From assembly GCA_903826775.1 (NCBI GenBank), contig CAIKFU010000104.1, forward strand, positions 1 to 64,000: a stretch of 64,000 nt of DNA. Direction: 5' to 3'. Source of the stretch: an uncultured beta proteobacterium (GTDB lineage Bacteria; Pseudomonadota; Gammaproteobacteria; Burkholderiales; Burkholderiaceae). Of this stretch, positions 31,612 through 41,523 are shown piece after piece. The notes under the pieces were generated by a model. That model was not told the origin of the DNA. It ran no database searches and saw nothing but the letters and a program-made list of their open reading frames with translations. Positions within the stretch are counted from its first letter, which is position 1, and the number at the start of each line of letters is the position of its first letter. Position numbers and translations under genes: made by a program.

Positions 31612-34041
31612 ATGAAACCGGAATTATTACCCCCTAGCCAAACTTTGCCAGCCAACTGGCTGAATATTTTGGCGATGCAGCATTTTCAGGCTCTGAAGTT
31701 AACAAGCCCATTGGCTTGGGTTGAGTTGGATTTAGATGGCGACCTTCTGTTTCATAAAAGCCTATTGTTTATAGCTACTAAGGAGCTTTGCTGGACAAAT
31801 GGAGTCAGCTTTGAGACATGGCCGATTACTGCTGACTCAAAGCTTTTGCATAGCGATCACGCAGGGGTGGGGCATCTTAAGCTGGAAACTCCCCAAAGGC
31901 TTTTGCGAACCTGGAATTTTACCTTGGGGGTTAATCCTCAAGTCCTACGTCTGCAATCTTGTTATCAAGGGATATGCGGAAGGTTAGCGGGCGCCCATCC
32001 TAGAAAAGGTAATAAATCAGAAGCTGGCGAATTTGAAAAGCAAATATGCCCGGTTTGCTTAAATACAAAGCAGGCAAATGCAGACAATTGTCCTGTATGT
32101 GAACCCGATGAAGACAGGCCTGCATCTACATGGACTTTATTCAAGCTATGGCGATTTGCTAGGCCATACAAAAAGGAATTACTACTTGGTTTTATTTTGA
32201 CTCTAGCCTCAACGGGAGCCACTTTAATTCCTCCATATTTGACTATGCCACTGATGGATCATGTTCTGATTCCTTATGAGCGTGGACATCCGATTGACTT
32301 TCGATTGGCCGGTCAATATATGGGCGCTCTTTTTGCTGCGGCCGTTTTTGCTTGGGCAATGGGATGGTGGAGAACGTATTTACTTGCCTTAGTTAGCGAA
32401 CGAATCGGGGCAGATTTGCGCAACACGACTTTTGAGCATTTATTAAAACTTTCTCTCGAGTATTTTGGTGGGAAAAGGACGGGTGATTTAATTGCTCGTA
32501 TTGGTGCAGAAACAGACAGAATTTGCGTTTTTCTTTCTCTTTATCTTCTGGATTTTGCTACTGATGTGTTAATGATCACTATGACCGCCGCGATCTTGGC
32601 ATCAATTGATCCGTTGCTTGCATTGGTTACCCTAGCGCCTTTACCGTTTATCGTATGGATGATTCACGTTGTTCGAGATAAGTTGAGGTTTGGTTTTGAG
32701 AAGATTGATCGCATTTGGTCTGAAGTCACCAACGTTTTAGCGGATACGATTCCGGGCATTCGTGTGGTAAAGGCTTTTGCTCAGGAGGAGAGGGAGCTTA
32801 AGCGTTTCGTTGATTCTAATAAGCATAATCTTCAAATAAATGACCGGGTAAATAGGATTTGGGGTTTATTTACCCCGACCGTTACTTTCCTGACAGAAAT
32901 TGGACTATTGGTGGTTTGGGGATTTGGCATCTGGCAGGTGGCGCATCGAAGAATTTCCGTGGGGGTGTTGATCGCGTTTCTTGCTTATATTGGCCGCTTT
33001 TATATGCGATTAGACTCAATGAGTCGAATTGTTTCTCATACTCAAAAGGCGGCGGCTGGAGCAAAGAGAATATTTGACATTCTTGATCACGTTTCCAGTG
33101 TTCCTGAGCCAATAAACCCCACTCCTTTAAAAGAAGTAAAGGGTGGCATTATTTTGCGCGGAGTAGGGTTTCGTTATGGCAATAGGGCGGTATCCAAGGG
33201 CATTGATTTAGATATAGCCCCTGGAGAGATGATTGGATTAGTTGGTCATAGCGGTTCTGGGAAAAGCACCTTAGTAAATCTGATTTGTCGTTTTTATGAT
33301 GTGAGTTCTGGGTCTATTTCTTTAGATGGTCGAGATATACGTAGCATTGGAATTGCGGATTATCGAAAGCGAATTGGTTTGGTGCTCCAAGAGCCATTTT
33401 TATTCTTTGGCACTATTGCAGATAATATTGCCTACGGTAAGCCTAATGCCTCTCGAGAGGAAATTATTCAAGCAGCTAGAGCGGCGCATGCCCATGAATT
33501 TATTTTGCGATTACCGCTTGGTTATGATTCTTTGGTCGGGGAGCGAGGCCAATCTTTATCTGGGGGTGAACGTCAACGTATATCGATTGCAAGAGCGCTT
33601 TTGATAAACCCAAGTATTTTGATATTAGATGAAGCCACATCGTCCGTTGATACGACAACTGAAAAAGAAATTCAACGCGCACTCGATAATTTAGTCAAAG
33701 GCCGAACAACTATTGCTATTGCACATCGGTTATCAACTTTAAGAAAAGCAGATCGCTTAGTCGTCTTAGATAAAGGCGAGATTATTGAGATTGGATCCCA
33801 TGATGCTTTGATGGATGCACAAGGAGCGTATTACCAACTTTATCAAGCTCAAATTCGTCATGCGACTGAACTTGTTGAGGGTGGAGCTATTGGTGAAACC
33901 CTTGAAGTGGGCATAAGTGAAAGTGATTCATTAAATAAAGTAAATGCGAGTTTGGATATGGATGCTAAGTCAAGCGGAGAAGAGGGCGCTCATGAAACTC
34001 CAGCAAAGCTGATAATTGATCAGTCGGGAATGCGTCGATGA
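31612..34041 (+). CDS. ABC exporter (fused permease-ATPase) with an extra N-terminal double-CPxC domain; cyanophycin-cluster associated
   Basis: CPVCLNTKQANADNCPVCE, then ABC_membrane region and ATPase ([47 protein letters not shown]). Confidence 0.88.
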   Translation: MKPELLPPSQTLPANWLNILAMQHFQALKLTSPLAWVELDLDGDLLFHKSLLFIATKELCWTNGVSFETWPITADSKLLHSDHAGVGHLKLETPQRLLRTWNFTLGVNPQVLRLQSCYQGICGRLAGAHPRKGNKSEAGEFEKQICPVCLNTKQANADNCPVCEPDEDRPASTWTLFKLWRFARPYKKELLLGFILTLASTGATLIPPYLTMPLMDHVLIPYERGHPIDFRLAGQYMGALFAAAVFAWAMGWWRTYLLALVSERIGADLRNTTFEHLLKLSLEYFGGKRTGDLIARIGAETDRICVFLSLYLLDFATDVLMITMTAAILASIDPLLALVTLAPLPFIVWMIHVVRDKLRFGFEKIDRIWSEVTNVLADTIPGIRVVKAFAQEERELKRFVDSNKHNLQINDRVNRIWGLFTPTVTFLTEIGLLVVWGFGIWQVAHRRISVGVLIAFLAYIGRFYMRLDSMSRIVSHTQKAAAGAKRIFDILDHVSSVPEPINPTPLKEVKGGIILRGVGFRYGNRAVSKGIDLDIAPGEMIGLVGHSGSGKSTLVNLICRFYDVSSGSISLDGRDIRSIGIADYRKRIGLVLQEPFLFFGTIADNIAYGKPNASREEIIQAARAAHAHEFILRLPLGYDSLVGERGQSLSGGERQRISIARALLINPSILILDEATSSVDTTTEKEIQRALDNLVKGRTTIAIAHRLSTLRKADRLVVLDKGEIIEIGSHDALMDAQGAYYQLYQAQIRHATELVEGGAIGETLEVGISESDSLNKVNASLDMDAKSSGEEGAHETPAKLIIDQSGMRR

Positions 34042-34514
34042 ATAACTTGAAAAATCTTAGTCGAATAGAGCGAAATGAATTTGGTCGGTTGGTTTATGTT
34101 GACTCCTTTGACGTGCGTCATGTTGGAGTCTATCCGGTTAGAGCGTTCCCTATTACCGCTCCAGATTCAGGGATATGCCTCATGGATGACTCAGGAAAGG
34201 AATTATTGTGGTTCCAAAATCTGGATGCGGTTCCAGATTGTGAAAGAGGTATTCTCGAAGAAGAGCTTGCGGTTAGAGAATTTATGCCTTTTATTGAGAG
34301 GATATTAAAGGTTTCTTCGTTTGCAACCCCAAGTATTTGGGATATTGAAACGGATAGGGGATCTACAAGAATCAAATTGAAAGGCGAGGAGGATATTCGC
34401 AGGATTGCAGGTAATGCATTGCTTATTGCCGATGCCAACGGCCTTCAGTTTTTAATTCGCGACTCAACCAAGTTGGACAAGGTTAGTAAAAAATTGCTTG
34501 ATCGATTTCGATAA
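34038..34514 (+). CDS. DUF1854-type protein, cyanophycin-cluster associated
   Basis: 158 aa; RIERNEFGRLVYVDSFDVRHVGVYPVRAFPITAPDSGICLMDDSGKELLWF; ATGA overlap with the ABC exporter. Confidence 0.75.
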   Translation: MNNLKNLSRIERNEFGRLVYVDSFDVRHVGVYPVRAFPITAPDSGICLMDDSGKELLWFQNLDAVPDCERGILEEELAVREFMPFIERILKVSSFATPSIWDIETDRGSTRIKLKGEEDIRRIAGNALLIADANGLQFLIRDSTKLDKVSKKLLDRFR

Positions 34515-34563
34515 GACAATTATTTATGCTTAGAAAATCCAGGGCCATTAAAATAACTTACAT

Positions 34564-34639
34564 GCCGGAATAGCTCAGTTGGTAGAGCAGCGCATTCGTA
34601 ATGCGAAGGTCGGAGGTTCGATTCCTCTTTCCGGCACCA
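34564..34639 (+). tRNA. tRNA-Thr (anticodon CGT)
   Basis: Acceptor GCCGGAA/TTCCGGC, D-arm GCTCAGTTGGTAGAGC, anticodon loop TTCGTAA, T-loop GTTCGATTC, encoded CCA. Confidence 0.95.
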
Positions 34640-34810
34640 TGTTCCTTCCTGTAGCTTGTTAATTCAATGGCTTGGCAAGGGTATTCACTAAGGTTGAATT
34701 TGCCAAAACTTGACTAGAGTCAAGACGTCTAGGTTTTAAATGTTGAAGAATAAAGCACCCAATAAATAATTGGGACATTGCAATACTCATAAGAACAAGG
34801 AGATGTAAAG

Positions 34811-36070
34811 ATGACCAGCCAAAACGCTTCCGCTCCATTTGGCGGCAGATGGGTTCAACTGATTATTGGCATCGTATGTATGTCGATGATTGCCAATTTG
34901 CAATACGGTTGGACTTTATTCGTTAACCCGATTGATGACAAATTCCATTGGGGACGTTCCGCAATTCAAGTCGCGTTCACAATTTTCGTATTGACCGAAA
35001 CTTGGCTTGTACCTATTGAAGGATATTTGGTAGATAAGTTTGGACCCCGTCCGGTTGTATTTTTTGGCGGTCTTTTGTGTGGCCTTGGTTGGGTACTCAA
35101 CTCCCAAGCTGAAACATTAACGATGCTTTATTTTGCCGCAGCAGTGAGTGGTGTTGGTGCTGGCGCCGTATATGGTACTTGCGTTGGTAATGCGCTCAAA
35201 TGGTTCCCGGATCGCCGTGGGTTGGCTGCCGGTTTAACGGCCGCTGGATTTGGTGCCGGCTCTGCTTTAACGGTTATTCCAATCGCCAAGATGATTGCTG
35301 CCCAAGGGTATCAAGAAACTTTTTGGTTTTTCGGAATTGGCCAAGGCGCAATCGTGGTTATTTTAAGTTTGCTGTTGTCTAAGCCAATTAAGAGCGCCAT
35401 TACCACTGCTAAAGCAAGTGTGGCTCAAACGCGCAAGGATTTCCGCCCTTCGGAAATGATTAAACAACCCGTGTTTTGGGTCATGTACCTCATGTTCGTG
35501 ATGGTGGCTGCAGGAGGTTTGATGGCCACGGCTCAATTGGCTCCGATTGCCAAAGATTTTAAAATTGCTGGTGTCACAGTCAGCATTCTTGGTCTAGCAT
35601 TGCCGGCGTTAACCTTTGCTTTAACCATTGACCGCGTCTTGAATGGGTTAACTCGACCATTTTTTGGTTGGGTGTCAGACAAGATTGGTCGTGAGCAGAC
35701 GATGACCCTCTGCTTTTCTTTCGAGTGCTTAGGTATTTTAGGTTTGTATTATTTTGGCCAAGACCCAGTTTTGTTTGTCTTGTTAACCGGTCTTGTGTTT
35801 TTTGCGTGGGGTGAGATTTACAGTTTATTCCCATCAACCAATGCCGATACATTTGGCAGTACATTTGCAGCAGGCAATGCAGGCCTCTTGTACACGGCTA
35901 AAGGAACGGCTTCCTTGTTAGTGCCGCTTTCTAGTGTATTGGTTGCCACTACGGGCGGATGGGAGGCGGTGTTTTGGGTCGCCAGCATATTGAATGGATC
36001 GGCTGCATTTTTAGCATGGTTTGTTCTGCGTCCAATGCGCCGTAAATTAATTGAAAAGTCAGCAGCTTAA
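34811..36070 (+). CDS. MFS transporter, oxalate/formate antiporter (OFA/OxlT-like) family
   Basis: 419 aa 12-TM; NLQYGWTLFVNPIDDKFHWGRSAIQVAFTIFVLTETWLVPIEGYLVDKFGPR. Confidence 0.85.
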   Translation: MTSQNASAPFGGRWVQLIIGIVCMSMIANLQYGWTLFVNPIDDKFHWGRSAIQVAFTIFVLTETWLVPIEGYLVDKFGPRPVVFFGGLLCGLGWVLNSQAETLTMLYFAAAVSGVGAGAVYGTCVGNALKWFPDRRGLAAGLTAAGFGAGSALTVIPIAKMIAAQGYQETFWFFGIGQGAIVVILSLLLSKPIKSAITTAKASVAQTRKDFRPSEMIKQPVFWVMYLMFVMVAAGGLMATAQLAPIAKDFKIAGVTVSILGLALPALTFALTIDRVLNGLTRPFFGWVSDKIGREQTMTLCFSFECLGILGLYYFGQDPVLFVLLTGLVFFAWGEIYSLFPSTNADTFGSTFAAGNAGLLYTAKGTASLLVPLSSVLVATTGGWEAVFWVASILNGSAAFLAWFVLRPMRRKLIEKSAA

Positions 36071-36096
36071 AGCTAAAATCGCAACTAGCATTGTAA

Positions 36097-36124
36097 AAAT
36101 GGGGGTCTTTATGACCCCCTTTTT
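36097..36124 (+). terminator. Rho-independent terminator
   Basis: GGGGGTC-TTTAT-GACCCCC followed by TTTTT. Confidence 0.85.
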
Positions 36125-36177
36125 AATTGAATTAAAATACAATTTTGGCGCTAACCATTCTATATAAAGTGTCCTAA

Positions 36178-37461
36178 TTGATAGACCATTCTGATCCAAA
36201 AGTAGAGAGCAAAGAGCGTTCAACTAGTTGTTCTTGGGAGCGTTGGATGCAGCTCTTGATAGGTGTAGCCTGCATGTCTATGGTTGCCAATTTGCAATAT
36301 GGCTGGACTTTATTTGTTAATCCCATAGAAGAAAAATTTCATTGGGGTAGCGCTGTAATTCAGGTTTTTTTTGTTGTATTTATATTATGTGAAACTTGGT
36401 TTTCGCCCATTTTGGGTGCGTTCACTGATCGGATTGGACCTCGTTTAGTAGTTTTTTTTGGCGGTATTTTGTGTGCTGTTGCATGGTGTATGAACGCTTT
36501 AGCTGATTCGATTAACTTCTTTTCCTTGGCTGCAGTCGTTGGTGGTATTGGTGCTGGCGCTGTCTATAGTGCCTGCGTAGGAAATGCGCTAAGGTGGTTC
36601 CCGGATCGTCGAGGTTTGGCGGTTGGAATAACTGCAGCCGGATATGGCGCTGGATCTGCCTTAACTGTGATACCAATTACGAATATGATCGCCGCAAAGG
36701 GTTATCAAGAAACATTTTTGATATTTGGCCTTTGTCAAGGTGCAGTAATTGCCATCTTGGCATTATTTTTGAAAGGCAAGGGACGGATAGAAGTTTTAAA
36801 TGAAGTTGGAGTAGTCAAGAATTATCGTTCAATGGAGATGATTAAAGAGCCAGCATTTTGGGTAATGTATTTAATGTTTGTAATGGTCGGTGGTGGTGGC
36901 TTGGTCATAACTGCTCAGTTTATTGATATAGCCAAAAGCTTGAATTTTCAAGGAGTTGATGTAGTTATTTTTGGCGTGACATTGTCACTACTAATGCTGA
37001 CCTTGAATCTGAACCGCGTCCTAAACGGATTAACTCGCCCAATTTTTGGTTGGATATCCGATTTAATTGGCCGTGAAAAAACGATGTTTATTTGCTTTAA
37101 TTTGGAGGCGCTTAGTATTCTAGGCCTATATTATTTTGGACATACCCCAGCATTTTTTTTGTTGCTAACGGGGCTTGTGTTTTTTTTATGGGGTGAAATT
37201 TATAGTCTGTTTCCATCAATCAATGCAGATACTTTTGGCGATCAATATGCTGCTGGTAATGCTGGATTGCTGTACACCGCAAAAGGCACTGCCTCTTTAT
37301 TGGTTCCGTTATCTAGTATTTTGGCGGCGGCGACCGGTAGTTGGGAGGCTGTATTTTGGGGTGCAGGCATCTTGAATTTTTTAGCAGCTTTGTTGGCTTG
37401 GTTTATATTGAGACCTTTGCGCCGTAAGCTGGTAATTAGGAATCGGCGCAGAAACAGGTAA
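36178..37461 (+). CDS. MFS transporter, OFA family, paralog of the preceding gene
   Basis: 427 aa; nearly collinear with the 34811-36070 product. TTG start by ORF call; exact start uncertain. Confidence 0.85.
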   Translation: MIDHSDPKVESKERSTSCSWERWMQLLIGVACMSMVANLQYGWTLFVNPIEEKFHWGSAVIQVFFVVFILCETWFSPILGAFTDRIGPRLVVFFGGILCAVAWCMNALADSINFFSLAAVVGGIGAGAVYSACVGNALRWFPDRRGLAVGITAAGYGAGSALTVIPITNMIAAKGYQETFLIFGLCQGAVIAILALFLKGKGRIEVLNEVGVVKNYRSMEMIKEPAFWVMYLMFVMVGGGGLVITAQFIDIAKSLNFQGVDVVIFGVTLSLLMLTLNLNRVLNGLTRPIFGWISDLIGREKTMFICFNLEALSILGLYYFGHTPAFFLLLTGLVFFLWGEIYSLFPSINADTFGDQYAAGNAGLLYTAKGTASLLVPLSSILAAATGSWEAVFWGAGILNFLAALLAWFILRPLRRKLVIRNRRRNR

Positions 37462-37559
37462 TTCAATGTCTGACTTGGGTCTAGGGTTTGCCTCGGTAAT
37501 TATTCACTTTGTTGAAAACCCCTGGGAAGGCGAAGTTAGTTTATTTAAAAGGAAGCAGC

Positions 37560-38012
37560 ATGAAAATGCCCGTAGCGTTAAAAGTTCTAATATTGACAAT
37601 GAGTTTTATTTGCTCTGCATTTTCACAAGAAGCTAAGCTTGGCAAGCTTAAAATTGAGGATGCGTATATTCGATCTACCGCCCCTGCTCAAAGTGTGGCT
37701 GGCGGGTTTATGAAAATTGACAACCTTGGCGCTGTTGACCAGTTAATATCTGCTAGCTCTCCGTCAGCTGTGGAGGTGCAGTTACATGAAATGAGTATGG
37801 ATGGCAATGTTATGAAAATGCGCCAAATAAAGGAAATATTGGTGCCTGCTAATAGCTCAACCGAATTAAAGCCGGGTGGATTGCATTTAATGTTGATTGG
37901 CATCAAATCCCCATTAAAAACTGGAGATTCAGTACCTCTAAAACTTAAATTTACTAAAGCCGGTGAGGTTGAGGTTCGTTTTTCTGTGAAGGCAATCGGA
38001 TCAGGGCATTAA
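37560..38012 (+). CDS. PCu(A)C-type copper chaperone
   Basis: Signal peptide, then LKIEDAYIRSTAPAQSVAGGFMKIDN and HEMSMDGNVMKMR...GGLHLMLIG (His/Met copper motif). Confidence 0.9.
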   Translation: MKMPVALKVLILTMSFICSAFSQEAKLGKLKIEDAYIRSTAPAQSVAGGFMKIDNLGAVDQLISASSPSAVEVQLHEMSMDGNVMKMRQIKEILVPANSSTELKPGGLHLMLIGIKSPLKTGDSVPLKLKFTKAGEVEVRFSVKAIGSGH

Positions 38013-38026
38013 ACTAAATTTAGGAA

Positions 38027-38052
38027 ATAAGGGGTGAGCCTCACCCCTTATT
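38027..38052. terminator. Bidirectional intrinsic terminator between convergent genes
   Basis: AATAAGGGGTGA-GCC-TCACCCCTTATT. Confidence 0.8.
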
Positions 38053-38056
38053 GTTG

Positions 38057-39748
38057 TTAGGTGCCTAGATTTAAATCTGTCACCGCCCCTTTGCTTGCTG
38101 AACTAGCAAGGTGTGCGTATTTTGCCAATAATCCCCGGGTATATCGTGGTTTAGGCTGAACCCAAGCAGCACGACGTTTGGCGATTTCATCATCACTGAG
38201 GTTTAGCTGAATTAATAGTTTATGAGCATCAATAGTTACGGAGTCGCCTTCTTGAATTAACGCTATTGTTCCTCCGACATATGCTTCAGGGGCGACATGA
38301 CCAACGACCATGCCCCAAGTCCCACCAGAAAAACGTCCATCGGTGATTAGCCCTACTGATTCACCAAGACCCTGCCCCACAAGGGCAGAGGTAGGGGCGA
38401 GCATTTCACGCATCCCCGGACCTCCTTTGGGGCCTTCATAGCGAATAATCATTACATCGCCAGCCTTAATTTTTTGAGCCATGATGGCTGCCATAGCATC
38501 ATCTTCGGAATCAAAAACACGAGCAGGGCCCGTTATGGATGGGTTTTTAAGCCCAGTTATCTTTGCAACACATCCTTCCGGGGAAATATTGCCTTTTAAA
38601 ATTGCTAAATGACCTTGTGGATACAAAGGATTATCAAGCGTACGAATTACCTTTTGATCTAAGCGTGGGGTGGATGGCACTTCTTTTAATGCTTCAGCAA
38701 TTGTTTTTCCAGTAATAGTTATGCAGTCACCATGCAAAAGACCGGCGTCAAGAAGAATTTTCATGACTTGAGGGATGCCGCCTGCTTGGTGTAAATCAGT
38801 GGCTAGATAGGTTCCGGAAGGCTTCATATCCACAATTACTGGAACGCGCTTGCGAATGCGCTCAAAGTCATCAATAGTCCATTCAATTTCTGCGGCGCTA
38901 GTTATGGCTAAAAAATGCAGAACGGCATTGGTTGATCCCCCTACCGCCATAATGACACTTACCGCATTTTCGATTGATTTTTTGGTAATAATGTCGCGAG
39001 GGCGCAGGTTATTTTTAATCGCGTCAATAAGCACACGCGCCGATTCTGCTGCGCTGAGAGTTTTTTCATCATCTTCATTTGCCATGGTTGATGAGTAGGG
39101 TAGGCTCATTCCGAGAGCTTCAAATGATGAGCTCATCGTATTGGCTGTATACATTCCACCACATGAACCGCTTCCGGGGCAAGCGTGCTGCTCTACACCT
39201 TTTAGTTCTGCTTCGCTGATTTTCCCAGACGTAAATTGACCTACTGCTTCAAAGGCGGAGACAATGTTTAGCTCCTTGTCTTTGTAATGACCCGGCTTGA
39301 TAGTGCCGCCATAAACATAAATTCCAGGCACATTGGTTCGAGCCAAGGCCATCATGCCGCCCGGCATGTTCTTATCGCAACCACCAATAACCACTACACC
39401 ATCCTGCCACAATCCATTTACACAAGTTTCAATGCTGTCAGCAATGACTTCCCGTGAGACTAAGGAGTATTTCATTCCTTCAGTGCCCATACCAATGCCA
39501 TCAGAAACTGTGGGTGTACCAAATACTTGGGCCTTTGCCCCAGCTTCTTCAAGAGCGATAATTGCAGCATCGGCCAGTTTCTGTAGTCCGCTATTACAAG
39601 GCGTAATTGTCGAGTGTCCATTGGCAACCCCAACCATTGGTTTTGAGAAATCCTTCTCCTTGTAACCCATCGCATAGTACATCGATCGATTTGGGGCTCG
39701 TGCTACCCCTTCCGTAACCATGCGTGAGCGTTCATTCAGGCGATTCAT
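38057..39748 (-). CDS. ilvD: Dihydroxy-acid dehydratase
   Basis: [34 protein letters not shown] and [21 protein letters not shown]. Confidence 0.97.
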   Translation of the reverse strand: MNRLNERSRMVTEGVARAPNRSMYYAMGYKEKDFSKPMVGVANGHSTITPCNSGLQKLADAAIIALEEAGAKAQVFGTPTVSDGIGMGTEGMKYSLVSREVIADSIETCVNGLWQDGVVVIGGCDKNMPGGMMALARTNVPGIYVYGGTIKPGHYKDKELNIVSAFEAVGQFTSGKISEAELKGVEQHACPGSGSCGGMYTANTMSSSFEALGMSLPYSSTMANEDDEKTLSAAESARVLIDAIKNNLRPRDIITKKSIENAVSVIMAVGGSTNAVLHFLAITSAAEIEWTIDDFERIRKRVPVIVDMKPSGTYLATDLHQAGGIPQVMKILLDAGLLHGDCITITGKTIAEALKEVPSTPRLDQKVIRTLDNPLYPQGHLAILKGNISPEGCVAKITGLKNPSITGPARVFDSEDDAMAAIMAQKIKAGDVMIIRYEGPKGGPGMREMLAPTSALVGQGLGESVGLITDGRFSGGTWGMVVGHVAPEAYVGGTIALIQEGDSVTIDAHKLLIQLNLSDDEIAKRRAAWVQPKPRYTRGLLAKYAHLASSASKGAVTDLNLGT

Positions 39749-40070
39749 TGTTATTTACTCCAGTAAGATTTTGTAAAAAAGCTATTGTTGTGTTATTTGC
39801 AAGGTATTAATTAATCATATTGCATTGCAGCAAATTTTATTTTCCGAAGTATCGATTTTATCTGCAGGATTAACGAGCATGTTTTTTTGTTGGTTTATTA
39901 AAATCGAATCTATTGATAATGGTTGAATATATAGGTTATATTGTTTCGGTCGCAAAATTTTCGTAAAATCTGCCCTTGCGCCTGAAATATAAATGTATGT
40001 TTGATTAACGCAATTTGTCATTAAAGTTTAAAGTATTTATACAGGCAGGTTAAATCTAAGGCTTAATTAT

Positions 40071-41078
40071 TTGATGTCTGATATGCCGCTACTGCCAAAA
40101 ATTCGCTCGGATGTTTTTATCGAGGCACGGGAAAAGTTGGGTTTGAGCGCCAAGGAATTGGCCAACCTTGCCTGCATATCCACTCGGCAGGTTCTTCAAA
40201 TTGAAAATGGTGAGACCGACTCTTTTTATTCTCCAAGAATTAAGGTAAATGCCGCTAAGAAGGTGGCAGTGATTTTGAATTTAAACGAAGTTGAGTGCTT
40301 TGAAGTCTCGGAAAATACTGCAGGAGAGCTTTTAGTTGTAAAGAACAAACCTGCAAGTAAGGCTCATAGCCAAGTAATTCCAGCGGAATTAAACACCGAG
40401 ACTGCAGTGAATTTAAATCAATACGTACGTAAACATGAATTTTCTCAGCTCAATCTTTCGCCGGTTAAACCCAGATCTTTTACTAAACTATTTTTTTGGT
40501 TTTTGGTAATTTTGGTTTTGGTTATTTATTACGTAATCTATCTCAATTTTGATTTCTTTAATGATGCCAAAAAGGTAGAAGAGGGTACTGTTTCGCCTAA
40601 TGCTGCTTTGGTTACCGAGAGTGCCAACGATCAAGGCTCAGGTCTTGAAAAACCTGCAGAGCAAATAAATTCATCAGGTAGCCAGCCGAATGATGTAGCG
40701 GAGTTGAAGTCAATTGCAACCCCCTCAATCCCCCCTGAAGTTAATACAAGCTCATCTGCAACTGGAGGTGTAGTAGCTGAAAGCTCATGCCCTTCCCCAG
40801 ATGCTTCAATGGCTACTTTTAAACCGTCTATTGCAAATAAGTCTGGTGATATGGTTTATCTACAAAGCAAAATACAACAAGTAGTCTGTGTGATTGATGC
40901 TTCTGGCCATTTGCAGGGGAGGCCCCTTGATGCAGGGGCTGGGGTGTCATTCTATGGTAGACCACCTTTTAAGGTTTTAACGGCCGGCCTAGATCAGACT
41001 GAAATTTTCTTTCAAGGGCAGCGTGTTCGACCCTCTAATCCGAATGGAAAGTCCGTTCTTTTGGAGCAAGCCGATTAA
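40071..41078 (+). CDS. HTH-XRE protein with one TM segment and a periplasmic domain (RodZ-like architecture)
   Basis: AREKLGLSAKELANLACISTRQVLQIENGETDSFYSPR (HTH), TM FFWFLVILVLVIYYVIYLNF, C-terminal domain GVSFYGRPPFKVLTAGLDQTEIFFQGQRVRP. Confidence 0.7.
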   Translation: MMSDMPLLPKIRSDVFIEAREKLGLSAKELANLACISTRQVLQIENGETDSFYSPRIKVNAAKKVAVILNLNEVECFEVSENTAGELLVVKNKPASKAHSQVIPAELNTETAVNLNQYVRKHEFSQLNLSPVKPRSFTKLFFWFLVILVLVIYYVIYLNFDFFNDAKKVEEGTVSPNAALVTESANDQGSGLEKPAEQINSSGSQPNDVAELKSIATPSIPPEVNTSSSATGGVVAESSCPSPDASMATFKPSIANKSGDMVYLQSKIQQVVCVIDASGHLQGRPLDAGAGVSFYGRPPFKVLTAGLDQTEIFFQGQRVRPSNPNGKSVLLEQAD

Positions 41079-41115
41079 GGGGGTTGTGCTCCCCTCGCAA
41101 ACTAGGTGTGAGTGC

Positions 41116-41475
<360 letters not shown>

Positions 41476-41523
41476 TCATACATAGAACTTAAGAAAATAT
41501 TATGTTTAGGTAGTTTTAATGGC

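Noticed and set aside
34564-34810. tRNA-Thr as an integration site for a genomic island
   Set aside because: No integrase or direct repeat of the tRNA 3' end was seen in the flanks; neighbouring genes look chromosomal.
39333-39665. 110-aa plus-strand ORF
   Set aside because: Antisense to ilvD active-site region.
39815-40021. 68-aa minus-strand ORF in the ilvD/RodZ-like gap
   Set aside because: AT-rich, no SD or family resemblance; insufficient support.
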